Shown: positions 9,140-18,214 of the stretch, in pieces | How positions within the stretch are numbered: position 1 is the stretch's first letter | Layout: each line of letters starts with the position of its first letter | Made by a program: the position numbers and the translations under genes | From: an uncultured Lachnospiraceae bacterium | Lineage (GTDB): Bacteria; Bacillota; Clostridia; Lachnospirales; Lachnospiraceae | Assembly (NCBI GenBank): GCA_910585605.1 | Contig: CAJUFL010000018.1 | Location: forward strand, 1-62,073 | Length of the DNA: 62,073 bases | Direction: 5' to 3' | The notes under the pieces: generated by a model | Told to the model about the DNA's origin: nothing | Database searches by the model: none | The model's input: only the letters and a program-made list of their open reading frames with translations

Positions 9140-9182
9140 AAAGCGTTTATGCTAAGATAAGATCAGCGTGAACGCTTTTTGT
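9140..9182 (+). terminator. terminator after the second histidine kinase
   Basis: Stem of 8 perfect pairs (AAAGCGTT / AACGCTTT) extended by six more pairs including wobbles, with an 11-nt loop and TTTTTG after it. The lipoprotein start is only about 27 nt downstream, so this hairpin may act as an attenuator between the sensor genes and the export operon. Confidence 0.65.
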
Positions 9183-9208
9183 ATGAAAAAAATGAGGAGA
9201 TGATAAAG

Positions 9209-10750
9209 ATGAGAAAAAAGAGCATTGTATTTTTGTTAGCAGGAACCATGGTGCTTTCTTTGGCAGGATGTGCCGGCAGCCCGGAAAATTCGGTTGTAAA
9301 GGAAAAGAATCTGGATAAGATGTTAGAACAGGCAGAAAATACGGGAGAGGAAGCTGCATCGTATGATGATGTGTTAGAAGAAGTAGAAGGAAATTATGAA
9401 ACCTATCAGACACAGTTTCAAAATGATTCCTTAAGGGTAAAGGTGGATGTGGATGCAAGAGTGCAGGTGCCGGAGGTGAATAAGCTGTCTGTGTACCGTG
9501 TCAGTCAGAAAAAAATCAGCCAGGAATTTTTGGATAGTGTAAGAAATGCACTGACAGATGACGTCACTTATTATGAAGGAAGGATGCAAAATGCAAGGAC
9601 AAAATCGGTAATTGCAAGGGAGATACAGGAAAGAAAAGATATGATTGCTGATCTTAAGGCAGGGAAAGACGGTTTGGATGAAGAAAGTGTGCAGCAGTAC
9701 AAGTCGGAATATGAGCAGGTTCTACAGGAATTGGAAGCAGAATATGAAACTGCACCAGATGATGTAGAGTTAACTGATTATCCTTCGGATAATAAAATTT
9801 ACAGCATTGAAGAATTGTGCAGCAGGGATCCGGAAGATGAGTTTTATAAGTGGGAGTACAGCATACATCCGGACTGTGAAGTCTATTATGGAGTAAGTGA
9901 TGCAAAGGACGGCAGCTGTCATGCATTGTTTGTACAAAACAGCAGTGATTACGGAAACTGTCTGCGCTATATGAATAGCAAATATGGGTATAGTATGATA
10001 TCTTCTGCAGTTGTGGAAGATGATATGGAGCTTGCAGTATTAAAAAAGGAAGGGGAAATACCGGATTTTACAGAGGCAGGTATCGATCTGGGAAAGACAC
10101 CGGAATTGGCTGATAAGGAACCGCTTACTTTATCTGAGGAAGCAGCCAGAGGGCAGGCAGAAGAATTAATGCAGAAGTTAAACCTTACGGATTATAAGTG
10201 CTGTGAGAGTGGAATATATTCGCAGATGGTCGGTAAGGAATATGATTATTACCGGGATGTTTACAAATTTTTGTATATGAGAAGTATGGATGGTGTATTT
10301 GTTGATAATTCTGCTGGATTTAAATTTGTTGATGAGTGGAGAGGAGATGAATATACCAAAAAGGCATGGGGAAATGAAGCGGTTGTGATTGCGGTCAACG
10401 ACAACGGCATTGTGGATTTTCGTTATCTCACTCCGCTTTCGGTAGATGAAACAGTGGTGGAAAAAACCGGTATAAAATCTTTTCAGGATATAAAAGATAC
10501 CTTTGAACAGATGGTAGTAATTGAGAATGCAGTGGAGGGTGAAGATGGAACTGTGTCAATTGAGGTAACGGATGTTAAGCTGGTTTATACAAGGATTAGT
10601 GAAAAAGATAGTTTTGATACAGGGCTGGTCGTTCCTGTCTGGGACTTTGAAGGAAGGATTATTGATGAATTTGGATATGAAGAAACCAGAAATATATTGT
10701 CAATTAATGCGATTGATGGGACAGTAATTAACAGAAGACTGGGATATTAG
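9209..10750 (+). CDS. large exported lipoprotein (DUF6034-like)
   Basis: Lipoprotein of 513 residues. The start has a basic N-terminus, a hydrophobic core and the lipobox LSLAGC, so it should be lipid-anchored outside the membrane. The mature part is acidic, starts with a helical stretch (residues 30-60) and has no enzyme motif that I recognise; its overall look fits the Lachnospiraceae DUF6034 lipoproteins. ATG 9209 is chosen for its signal peptide and the GAGGAGA at 9194-9199. It heads a co-directional set with two ABC-2-like membrane proteins, an ATPase and two further envelope proteins. Confidence 0.75.
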   Translation: MRKKSIVFLLAGTMVLSLAGCAGSPENSVVKEKNLDKMLEQAENTGEEAASYDDVLEEVEGNYETYQTQFQNDSLRVKVDVDARVQVPEVNKLSVYRVSQKKISQEFLDSVRNALTDDVTYYEGRMQNARTKSVIAREIQERKDMIADLKAGKDGLDEESVQQYKSEYEQVLQELEAEYETAPDDVELTDYPSDNKIYSIEELCSRDPEDEFYKWEYSIHPDCEVYYGVSDAKDGSCHALFVQNSSDYGNCLRYMNSKYGYSMISSAVVEDDMELAVLKKEGEIPDFTEAGIDLGKTPELADKEPLTLSEEAARGQAEELMQKLNLTDYKCCESGIYSQMVGKEYDYYRDVYKFLYMRSMDGVFVDNSAGFKFVDEWRGDEYTKKAWGNEAVVIAVNDNGIVDFRYLTPLSVDETVVEKTGIKSFQDIKDTFEQMVVIENAVEGEDGTVSIEVTDVKLVYTRISEKDSFDTGLVVPVWDFEGRIIDEFGYEETRNILSINAIDGTVINRRLGY

Positions 10751-10752
10751 AG

Positions 10753-11379
10753 ATGAATAGTTTTGAAACGGATTTGAAACGGGCGTTTGGCGGTTTGAAT
10801 TTTTGGGCCGGACTGTTGTTAGAGTGTGTGATCCTGTTTCAGTCAGGACCTGATTCGGATTTGTTCCGAATCAGTGTTCCGGTATTGGCGTCAGTACCAT
10901 ATTCTACAGCATGGATCAATGAGTATCAAAGCGGTTACCTAAAAGAATATCTGCCTCGGTGTGGGAGAAATGCATACATATTAGGAAAGTTTTTTTCCTG
11001 CGGTATCAGTGGAGGGGCATTGCCGGGCATAGCATGTCTTTTTTATCTGTACAGCAGACCACAGGAGGAATTTTCTGTAGATGTGTTTCTCGTATTTCTT
11101 TCGGGAATGTTCTGGGCAGTCGTGGCAGCCATGTTAGCAGCAGCATCTAACAGCAGATATGTGGCCTATGGTGGTTCGTTTGTATTATTTCATGCACTTG
11201 TTATCCTGTACGAGAGGTATTTCATTTCGCTGTACTGTCTGTATCCGGTGGAATGGTTTGCACCGGTTCATACATGGGTGTTTGGAAATATAGGAATTAT
11301 CCTTATGTGTGGAGGTATGATTCTGATTGCCGGCATTTTTTATTATGAGATTCTCAGGAGGTGCATAGAACGTGTATAA
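10753..11379 (+). CDS. ABC-2-like membrane protein, small
   Basis: Protein of 208 residues with about five or six membrane segments, beginning with MNSFETDLKRAFGG, a short amphipathic lead of the kind seen in ABC-2 permeases. No catalytic residues are visible. It starts 2 bp after the lipoprotein stop and overlaps the next gene by 8 bp, so it is translated with them. It is most likely one half of a two-part permease served by the ATPase at 12299. Confidence 0.65.
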   Translation: MNSFETDLKRAFGGLNFWAGLLLECVILFQSGPDSDLFRISVPVLASVPYSTAWINEYQSGYLKEYLPRCGRNAYILGKFFSCGISGGALPGIACLFYLYSRPQEEFSVDVFLVFLSGMFWAVVAAMLAAASNSRYVAYGGSFVLFHALVILYERYFISLYCLYPVEWFAPVHTWVFGNIGIILMCGGMILIAGIFYYEILRRCIERV

Positions 11380-12268
11380 GATAAAACAGATTGTATATAC
11401 AGCACTTTCCAATTTCAGAAGATGGCATAATAATCCACAGATAATTATGTGTTTTTTGCTGGCATTCATATTTTGTTTTCTGTTATCGGATAAAGTCATG
11501 CAGTTTGCTAAAGCACATGATACGCATTTACAGGGAATGGAAACCTTTATATGGACATTTGGGGATTCCCAGTCAGTACTGATCATATCCCTGTTGTTGC
11601 TGCTGCTCTTCGCGGATATGCCTAATCTTGCCTGTGAAGTACCATATTTTATGGTACGGACAGACAGAAAAGTATGGATGCTTGGTCAGATTATGTATTT
11701 AATTATAGCGACTTTTGTTTTTATGTTTTTTATTTTTGGTGCGACAATTGTTTTGTCGGCACAAAGGGCATTTCCGGCAAATATGTGGAGTGATACGGCA
11801 GCGGTGATGGGATATTCCGGTATTGGGGAGCAGATTGCAGTCCCGGCGTTTGTCAAGGTATTAGAACTTACATTTCCATATCAATGTACCCTGCATATTT
11901 TTCTGTTGATGACAGGATATGCTGTCAGTATGGCAAGTATCATTTTGTTCCTGAATCTTTGTAAGACCAATGGTGGTATGATTGGTGGTGTGGTTTTTAC
12001 CGGATTCGGAATGATCCTGAATCCGGATATCGTGGCGGAATGGTTTGGAATTTCTTTTGAGCGGATGAGATATGCAAATATTATATTTGGCTGGCTGTCA
12101 CCTCTTAATCATGCAACTTATTATATGCATAACTTTGGATATGATAATCTGCCAAGGCTTGAAAGTTCATATTTATTTTTTGCACTGGTCAGTATTGCCT
12201 TTTTTGTCTTGTCCCTTATAAAAGTAAAAAATTATTCCTTCCAATTTACGGGAACGCAGATGAGATAG
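11372..12268 (+). CDS. ABC-2-like membrane protein
   Basis: Protein of 298 residues with about six membrane segments and a loop rich in aromatic residues between segments 2 and 3. The start overlaps the preceding gene and is a GTG with AGGAGG just before it (11356-11361). Together with the 208-residue protein it probably forms the membrane channel of the exporter. There is no similarity I can name beyond the general ABC-2 shape. Confidence 0.65.
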   Translation: MYKIKQIVYTALSNFRRWHNNPQIIMCFLLAFIFCFLLSDKVMQFAKAHDTHLQGMETFIWTFGDSQSVLIISLLLLLLFADMPNLACEVPYFMVRTDRKVWMLGQIMYLIIATFVFMFFIFGATIVLSAQRAFPANMWSDTAAVMGYSGIGEQIAVPAFVKVLELTFPYQCTLHIFLLMTGYAVSMASIILFLNLCKTNGGMIGGVVFTGFGMILNPDIVAEWFGISFERMRYANIIFGWLSPLNHATYYMHNFGYDNLPRLESSYLFFALVSIAFFVLSLIKVKNYSFQFTGTQMR

Positions 12269-12298
12269 AGGGAAAAACATGAAAGAAGGAGTCAGAGA

Positions 12299-12964
12299 AT
12301 GGATGAACATGACGGAATAGAGGTTAAAAACGTATATAAATCCTTTGGTAAGGAGCAGGTGCTAAAAAATATCAGCTTATTTATTCCACCTGGCAGCATT
12401 TATGGTGTGGTAGGCAATAACGGAAGTGGAAAAACAGTACTGATGAAATGCATCTGTGGATTTATGAAATGCGACAAGGGAACCATTTTGGTGAATGGGA
12501 AGCAGATAGGAAAAGAAATTGACTTTCCTGACCACTTAGGTGTCATTATTGAAACGCCGGGTTTTATTCCTAATTTAAGTGGCTATAAAAATTTGAAAAT
12601 TCTTGCTTCCTTAAAAGGGAGGATCGGGAAAAAAGAAATTCGGGAAACCCTGAGGAAGGTAGGGCTTGATCCTGATATGAAAAAGCCTGTTACAAAATAT
12701 TCCCTTGGAATGCGCCAAAGGCTGGGGATTGCCCAGGCTATTATGGAGGACCCGAAGGTGCTGGTTTTGGATGAACCCTTTAACGGTCTCGACCGGCACG
12801 GTGTAGTGGAAATGCGGATGCTGTTAAAGGAATTAAAAGCAGAAGGAAAAGCCATTCTGCTTGCCAGTCATAACGCACAGGATATAGAAGAACTTTGTGA
12901 CCATGTACAGGATTTAATGCTGGCAGCACCGAATGATTTTGATGGGAATTTAGTAAAGGAATGA
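12299..12964 (+). CDS. ABC transporter ATP-binding protein
   Basis: Complete ATPase of 221 residues with A-loop region (YKSFGKEQ), Walker A (GNNGSGKT), signature (YSLGMRQRLGIAQ), Walker B (VLVLDEPFNGLD) and switch histidine (ASHN). Short ATPases of this kind serve ABC-2 exporters for lantibiotics or immunity. It starts 30 bp after the permease, with GAAGGAG at 12284-12290. The following secreted protein starts 3 bp after its stop, linking both to one transcript. Confidence 0.9.
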   Translation: MDEHDGIEVKNVYKSFGKEQVLKNISLFIPPGSIYGVVGNNGSGKTVLMKCICGFMKCDKGTILVNGKQIGKEIDFPDHLGVIIETPGFIPNLSGYKNLKILASLKGRIGKKEIRETLRKVGLDPDMKKPVTKYSLGMRQRLGIAQAIMEDPKVLVLDEPFNGLDRHGVVEMRMLLKELKAEGKAILLASHNAQDIEELCDHVQDLMLAAPNDFDGNLVKE

Positions 12965-12967
12965 AAA

Positions 12968-14476
12968 ATGATGAAATGGAAGAATTTTAGGAGAGTTGTT
13001 CTTTTTGCAGTTTTAATAGCATTAGGATTCCATCTGACTTGTAACAGAGTATTCGCAGAAGAATGGAAACAACAGGGGAGCAGCTCTGGGAATGGGATAG
13101 CAGATGACGGAATTGATGCACCCCGAACAGATGTCAGAGTGTTGGGGGAAGAGGTCACAGGAAAAGATGGAGAAGGTGAAACAGATTCCGGCTGTATGAC
13201 AGTTTTTAATATTGATAACAGGAATCTGTATACAGGTATGGATAAAACATATTCCAAGGGATATGTTCCAAAGGTTAAAAAGGGAAAAGCAGTGATTGTC
13301 CTGCCTTTACTGGCAACTGCCAGGTTAAAGGGAGACAGGATAAAATCGACAGTGAATCTGGGGGAAGGAGAAAACATTCCCTTTGTGCAGAAAAACTATG
13401 AAAAAGATATCAGTTTAAAAAAGCATAAAATCGGAAATAAGGGAAAGGAGAAAGAATGCTATCTGATATCCTATACTTTGGATTTAAAGAAGAAGCGTTA
13501 TAATGGGGGATATCCGGTAATCATTACTGTGTCGGCACAGGATGAGCAGGGAAATGAAGTCCGTCAGGATTTTACGGTTTATGTAACGATTACTGACGGA
13601 AGTGACATGGATACCGCGGAAGATACCCAAACGGACGAAACAGAAAATCCCCAGTTTGCACCAAAGGTGATAGTAGATTCTTATACATTTTCAAAAGATA
13701 CAATTGAGTCAGGGGATTCTTTTACGGTAAAGATTACCTTAAGAAATACAAGTAAAACAGATACTGTGAAAAATATGCTGGTAACGGCTGCCTCAGCTGA
13801 ACAGATAGAAATGATAAGTAAATCAGACAGTGTTTATGTGGAAGAGCTTCAAACGCAGAAAACCTGTGAAGTTATTTATGAAATGGGTATTCATTCAGCT
13901 GCATTACAGGGACAGTACAGTGTACCCATTACACTGGATTATGCAGACAGTAAAGGAAATACCTATACGGGACAGGGATCAATTAAGATAATGGTGGAAC
14001 TTCCAGTAAAGATTGAAATAGACCCTGTTGCAGTTCCAAAAGAAATACAGATGGGAGAGACGATAGAATTACAAGTCCAGGTGATGAATCTGGGGAGAGG
14101 TAAGATTTACAATGTAAGGGCAGTGGTGGAGGCTGACGGTTTAAGGACGAAGCAGACTGCATTTATTGGAGATATTGAAGCTGGAAGTGCTTTATCCGGA
14201 AGTATGGAAGTTACCGCCGAGGGGATTTCCGGGGATTCCCTATATGGAAAGACGCAGGGAACCGTTACCTTTTATTATGAAGATGAAGCCGGAAAGGAAA
14301 TGAGTGAAGAGCAGTTTTTTGAAACCACAATTATGTCACCGCTTAATGAAAAAAAAGAAGAAGAGGAACCGGATGATACCAGACAGTGGTGGGTGGTTAT
14401 GGCAGTAATTGTAGTGATTCTGTTTGGAATGATAGGCATGTTGGCTGCAAGAAGATTCTGGTATCACCGGTCTTAG
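12968..14476 (+). CDS. exported CARDB-like repeat protein with C-terminal anchor
   Basis: Surface protein of 502 residues: signal peptide (residues 1-30, ending VFAEE), a first domain with an SKGYVPKVKKGKA stretch, an acidic linker (about 210-230), then two beta-rich domains of the CARDB/NEW3 type (conserved-looking SGDSFTVKITLRNTSKTD and GETIELQVQVMNLGRGKIYNV), and a C-terminal membrane helix (WWVVMAVIVVILFG) with a short basic tail. Such domains occur in S-layer-like proteins that work with ABC transporters (COG1361). It should therefore project outside the cell and hand material to, or receive it from, the exporter. This role is inferred from its position. Confidence 0.75.
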   Translation: MMKWKNFRRVVLFAVLIALGFHLTCNRVFAEEWKQQGSSSGNGIADDGIDAPRTDVRVLGEEVTGKDGEGETDSGCMTVFNIDNRNLYTGMDKTYSKGYVPKVKKGKAVIVLPLLATARLKGDRIKSTVNLGEGENIPFVQKNYEKDISLKKHKIGNKGKEKECYLISYTLDLKKKRYNGGYPVIITVSAQDEQGNEVRQDFTVYVTITDGSDMDTAEDTQTDETENPQFAPKVIVDSYTFSKDTIESGDSFTVKITLRNTSKTDTVKNMLVTAASAEQIEMISKSDSVYVEELQTQKTCEVIYEMGIHSAALQGQYSVPITLDYADSKGNTYTGQGSIKIMVELPVKIEIDPVAVPKEIQMGETIELQVQVMNLGRGKIYNVRAVVEADGLRTKQTAFIGDIEAGSALSGSMEVTAEGISGDSLYGKTQGTVTFYYEDEAGKEMSEEQFFETTIMSPLNEKKEEEEPDDTRQWWVVMAVIVVILFGMIGMLAARRFWYHRS

Positions 14477-14504
14477 GAAAAGGATATGGAAGAGATAAAA
14501 AAAT

Positions 14505-15344
14505 ATGAAAATTCGTGAATTTTTAAGGTTGAGAAAACAAAATGATACGGTGAAGCTGATGTGTTTTTTTGTATTGGCAGGTGCAGGATTTTTTGTCAAT
14601 GTACTTTATCATGCAGGAAAACTTTGCCATAGTGTACAGTCTCCGGTGGAATATCAACTGATACGGGGAAGTACAGTTACGAATGAACATATCAGAGAAT
14701 TGGCACAGGCAGAGGACGTGGCAGCAGTGAGCCGGAGTCTTGATATTCCGGTAACGGTAAAATATCAGGGTCAGGAGACGATGATGACTTGTACGATGCT
14801 TTCTAGGGCTTATATGGAAAAGGTTTATGGCATTATGGTATCAGGCGGTGAAAAGAGGTATTATATGAATCAGGCGGCATTTGGAGAAATTCAGACAGGT
14901 TTTATGGAAAATAATGTGTCTTTGGAAAAAGGAGACATTACGGAGTATGGGGAAGAATACAAAATTCAGTATTTGGAGGAGGAAGCCGGAACAGAGGAGG
15001 AGAGTATGCAGCAAACGGTTTTTCACCCGGCAAGGCTTATTGTCCTGAAGGAAAAAACAGAACAGGAAACTGCGCTTATCTGTACGGTGGAAGAAAGTAC
15101 AAGGCTTAATAAGGCAGATTCCGTGAGAGTGCTGTTTTCTGGGCATGATTTGGAGAATATGAGACTGGAAAACCTTACAAAAATGGGATATGAGATTCAA
15201 AATGAGCAAATGCTTGATGAGGAAGAATATGAGATGAAAATAAGACTGTTTCATATCCGGTATGGAATTCTGATATGTGCAGTCTGCTTTGTGACACTGC
15301 ATTACATGAAGAAAAGCGTGCCTGAATATAGACATTATGATTAA
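14505..15344 (+). CDS. membrane-anchored protein, possible MacB-like periplasmic domain
   Basis: Protein of 279 residues with a membrane helix at each end (about 17-36 and 250-268) and a soluble middle part facing outside. This resembles a single-domain MacB/FtsX-type extracellular module lacking the usual three C-terminal helices, but the match is by architecture only. It follows the CARDB-like gene by 28 bp and is the last gene before a strong terminator. No catalytic motif is seen. Confidence 0.55.
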   Translation: MKIREFLRLRKQNDTVKLMCFFVLAGAGFFVNVLYHAGKLCHSVQSPVEYQLIRGSTVTNEHIRELAQAEDVAAVSRSLDIPVTVKYQGQETMMTCTMLSRAYMEKVYGIMVSGGEKRYYMNQAAFGEIQTGFMENNVSLEKGDITEYGEEYKIQYLEEEAGTEEESMQQTVFHPARLIVLKEKTEQETALICTVEESTRLNKADSVRVLFSGHDLENMRLENLTKMGYEIQNEQMLDEEEYEMKIRLFHIRYGILICAVCFVTLHYMKKSVPEYRHYD

Positions 15345-15373
15345 TGGAAAAAGTTATCCGTATATTATGCCAG

Positions 15374-15420
15374 AAACTGCTGCTTTAGCGATTTGAAATC
15401 ACAGGGCAGCAGTTTTTTAT
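15374..15420 (+). terminator. terminator of the lipoprotein/ABC operon
   Basis: Stem AAACTGCTGC / GCAGCAGTTT (15374-15383 and 15406-15415) followed by a T-run. It closes the operon that starts at 9209. Confidence 0.85.
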
Positions 15421-15562
15421 ATTAGATTATCGTGTTATCTTTGAGAAGAAGTAAGTCAGTTACATATATTGACAGCTTGGGAAAAGGCTATTGTATTTTC
15501 TAAATATATTTCCTATACTTTAAGTGTACAGCAAAAGGTGGAAAATTCAAAAGCTTGTACTT

Positions 15563-15578
15563 TTTCAAACGTTTGAAA
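15563..15578. promoter_or_regulatory. 16-bp perfect palindrome, candidate operator
   Basis: TTTCAAACGTTTGAAA is its own reverse complement and has a central CG, as in operators of LacI-type repressors. The flanks extend the symmetry (TACTTT / AAGTA with one extra T). It lies about 90 bp before the LytTR gene, in a 320-bp intergenic stretch that otherwise holds only the terminator at 15374 and the promoter at 15607. Confidence 0.5.
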
Positions 15579-15606
15579 GTAGTCAGCATGCCAGTTTCTT
15601 GTTTTG

Positions 15607-15635
15607 TTGACAATTGGCAAAACACTAGTGTTATT
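15607..15635 (+). promoter_or_regulatory. promoter with internal palindrome before the LytTR gene
   Basis: TTGACA at 15607-15612 is a full -35 match. A -10 is weaker (GTTATT at 15630 or TTATTT at 15631). A perfect 12-bp palindrome, AACACTAGTGTT, at 15621-15632 lies between them, where a bound protein would block polymerase. This suggests an operator, perhaps for autoregulation by the LytTR protein. Confidence 0.45.
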
Positions 15636-15665
15636 TTATGATGACCGGATTGGAAAGGAGATATT

Positions 15666-16103
15666 TTGAAGATTGAAATAATGGAAGAAATATCCTGTGA
15701 GGAAACACAGATCAAGATAGTATGCAGCCATATGGACAGCAGTATTTTAAAAATATTGGCAATGCTTCAGGCATTTGATCGGAAGATTACAGGTATAAAA
15801 GGCGGTGAAACATATTTGCTGGAAGCACGTGACATTCTTTATATTGATACAGCAGATAAAAAGACATTTTTTTACACAAAGGATGAAGTATATGAGACGC
15901 CATTCCGTTTGTATGAATTAGAGGAAAGGTTAGAAACGGCTGAGTTTATCCGTGTATCAAAATCAGCGCTGGTAAATTTTGCAAAAGTCAGGTCATTACG
16001 GCCGGATATGGGAGGGAGGATGCGTCTTACTATGGAAAACGGAGAGGTGGTCATTGCATCAAGACAGTATGTACCGGTAATTAAGGGAAAGCTTGGGATT
16101 TAA
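15666..16103 (+). CDS. LytTR DNA-binding regulator
   Basis: Stand-alone regulator of 145 residues without a receiver domain. The N-terminal 45 residues are helical and variable; residues 45-145 form the LytTR domain, with typical pieces IKGGETYLLEARDILYIDTADKK, FIRVSKSALVNFAKV and the end region VIASRQYVPVIKGKLG. A TTG start at 15666 is chosen since AAGGAG at 15655-15660 sits 5 nt before it; the next ATG is at 15681. Proteins of this kind usually pair with a DUF3021 membrane protein, as here. Confidence 0.88.
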   Translation: MKIEIMEEISCEETQIKIVCSHMDSSILKILAMLQAFDRKITGIKGGETYLLEARDILYIDTADKKTFFYTKDEVYETPFRLYELEERLETAEFIRVSKSALVNFAKVRSLRPDMGGRMRLTMENGEVVIASRQYVPVIKGKLGI

Positions 16104-16136
16104 GATATTCCTAAATTAAGAAAGGGGTGAATAACA

Positions 16137-16595
16137 ATGACGGATGGTAATAAAGTGATAAATTATATCAAATATCTGCTTTTGTATGCGGCAGTTGAAT
16201 TTGCAATTTGCATGGTAGTATGTGTGATTGTGTGGAAGGTTGTAGGGTGGACGGAAATAAAGATGAATACGATTTTTTCATTAATGGTAGTTTTTCTTTT
16301 TATGAGTTTTATGCAGAGCATTGCATTTACAGAAATATGGATTAAAAAACTGCATTATGGACTGAGGATGATGATTTTTGCATTTCCATCTCTTGCATTT
16401 ATGAGTCTGGCTGCTTGGAAATTCAGATGGTTTCCCATAGAAGAAATTGGGAGATGGCTCGTATTTATCGGAATATTCTGTATATGTTTTGTTATCTCGG
16501 CTATTATCTATGAGATTTATTTCCGAATGACAGGGAAAAAATATGACGGATTGCTGGGGAAGTATCATGAAAGGCATGAAGCAGAAAGGGAATAG
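16137..16595 (+). CDS. DUF3021-like membrane protein
   Basis: Protein of 152 residues with four membrane segments and a basic end. It follows a LytTR gene by 33 bp, which is the standard arrangement for DUF3021 partners, and its size and topology agree. Its role is not established; in such pairs the membrane protein is thought to control the LytTR factor. AAAGGGGTG at 16122-16130 provides the ribosome site. Confidence 0.7.
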   Translation: MTDGNKVINYIKYLLLYAAVEFAICMVVCVIVWKVVGWTEIKMNTIFSLMVVFLFMSFMQSIAFTEIWIKKLHYGLRMMIFAFPSLAFMSLAAWKFRWFPIEEIGRWLVFIGIFCICFVISAIIYEIYFRMTGKKYDGLLGKYHERHEAERE

Positions 16596-16620
16596 GCGGT
16601 TCTGTTTATGGCAGAGTGGT

Positions 16621-16673
16621 AATAAAAGTGTCTTGTGGCTATGAAAAAACATAGCTGCAAGACACTTTTATTT
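16621..16673. terminator. long-stem terminator after the LytTR pair
   Basis: Perfect 15-bp stem (AATAAAAGTGTCTTG and its complement) with an inner GCTATG/CATAGC pairing, followed by TTTATTT. It separates the LytTR unit from the next genes. Confidence 0.85.
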
Positions 16674-16735
16674 AGATGTATATTTGTGCATTTTAGGGAG
16701 ATAGGATATTTTAAAGTAAAAAGGAGGGTGGCATT

Positions 16736-17289
16736 ATGTATATTGATTTATTGAGAAATAAAATATTAGAGCAAGAAGAAGTCTATAAGTTCTTAAGAGA
16801 AAATAGGGCAGATATTGTATGCTATAAAGAATTTAAAGACGGGGAGTTAGGGATAAAGGATGCAAATTATACAAACCGAATGAGATTATTTATTATCTCT
16901 TATATGAAAAAATAGCTGATGAAGAGGTAATCGTATATTTGTTTAAAGAAGAATTAAAGGATAGAGAAACACATTCGCTTCAGGGGATAGGCAATACTAT
17001 TCATATATTGACATATCTGTTAAAAAAATGCAGTAATGGGCACAAATATGATAATTTATTTGATAGGGCTAAAAATGCTGATTTTGATTGCACTTGTGGG
17101 TATGATATTAATTTCGAAATGAGTGATGATATTTATGATAATGATCTTATAGATTGTATATATTTGTGTTGGGATTTGGATTATAAGGATGTTATGGCAC
17201 AATTTTTTATTGTTTATAGTGAAAATATAGAGAATTCCATAGTATCTTTTAGATACAGACTTGATATTATGTATTTTATCAAGTATTAA
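16736..17289 (+). pseudogene. frameshifted hypothetical protein gene
   Basis: ATG 16736 has a strong AAGGAGG and opens a 59-codon frame ending at a TAG at 16913-16915. The same protein appears to continue in the -1 frame: from about 16875 that frame reads KLYKPNEIIYYLLYEKIADEE and runs on, through a TTG at 16939, to 17289. Joined, the two give about 183 residues of one acidic globular protein with a CTCGYD motif near the end. A one-base loss around 16860-16875 would explain it. The protein is not one I recognise. Its low GC and lone position resemble small immunity-type genes, but no toxin gene is adjacent. Confidence 0.6.
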
Positions 17290-17317
17290 AAGTATCTGAA
17301 GTTTGAAAGGAGAAAAA

Positions 17318-18214
17318 ATGGGAACAGAGATATGGTTAGAAGATGTAAATAAGTTTTATGGTTCCAAGCAGGCATTAAAGGATATTGATTTAACAATACC
17401 TCAGGGAATGTTCGGGCTGCTTGGGAGAAACGGTGCGGGAAAGACGACGCTGATGAAGGTACTTGCAACTCTGCTGCCGGCAAGCAGCGGTGAGATTGAT
17501 GTGTGCGGAGTGCCGATTGGGAATGCAGGTAAGATCAGGGAAATGACGGGATATCTGCCACAGGACTTTTCCATGTATGGCAATATGGGTGTCTATGAAG
17601 CAATGGATTATCTGGGTGTGCTGTCCGGTCTGTCAAAAGCAGTGAGAAAAAAACGGATTCCGGAACTGCTTGAAAGAGTAAATTTACAAAATAACTATCG
17701 CACAAAAGTGAAAGCAATGTCCGGCGGCATGCGGAGAAGACTGGGAATCGCACAGGCAATTTTACATGATCCGAAGGTATTGATCGTGGATGAACCCACC
17801 GCAGGCTTAGACCCGGAGGAAAGAGTAAGATTCCGTAACCTGCTTTGTGAGATGGCAGAGGAGAGGATTGTCATATTATCGACCCATATTGTGGGTGATA
17901 TTGAGGCAACCTGTGAAAACATTGCCATTATGGATGCAGGGGAGATTATTTATAAGGGAACTGTATCCGAGCTGCTTTCCATAGCAGACGGCAATGTTTA
18001 TACTGCCGATATTTCCCGTATGGAATTGGAAAAGGTAAAGCAGGAGTTTCTAGTGACCGGGATGTTAACCCAGGGAAACCATGTAACCGTGCGCTTCCTT
18101 TTGAGAAATCCGGTTCAGAATCTGTTTGAGGGAGCCAGGGAATGCGAGGTAAATGTAGAAGATGCGTATATGTATCTGATGTACAGGGAAAGAGGTGATG
18201 CATCATGTTTTTAA
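17318..18214 (+). CDS. ABC transporter ATP-binding protein
   Basis: ATPase of 298 residues. A-loop region (FYGSKQAL), Walker A (GRNGAGKT), Q-loop (YLPQDFS), signature (MSGGMRRRLGIAQ), Walker B (VLIVDEPTAGLD) and switch histidine (STHI). The last 75 residues form an accessory domain, as in BcrA-type ATPases. ATG 17318 has AAAGGAG at 17306-17312. The downstream permease overlaps it by 10 bp. This unit could be controlled by the LytTR system upstream; this is inferred only from position. Confidence 0.92.
   Translation: MGTEIWLEDVNKFYGSKQALKDIDLTIPQGMFGLLGRNGAGKTTLMKVLATLLPASSGEIDVCGVPIGNAGKIREMTGYLPQDFSMYGNMGVYEAMDYLGVLSGLSKAVRKKRIPELLERVNLQNNYRTKVKAMSGGMRRRLGIAQAILHDPKVLIVDEPTAGLDPEERVRFRNLLCEMAEERIVILSTHIVGDIEATCENIAIMDAGEIIYKGTVSELLSIADGNVYTADISRMELEKVKQEFLVTGMLTQGNHVTVRFLLRNPVQNLFEGARECEVNVEDAYMYLMYRERGDASCF

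Noticed and set aside
9147..9458. Minus-strand frame opposite the lipoprotein gene
   Set aside because: Shadow of the signal-peptide gene; no ribosome site and skewed composition.
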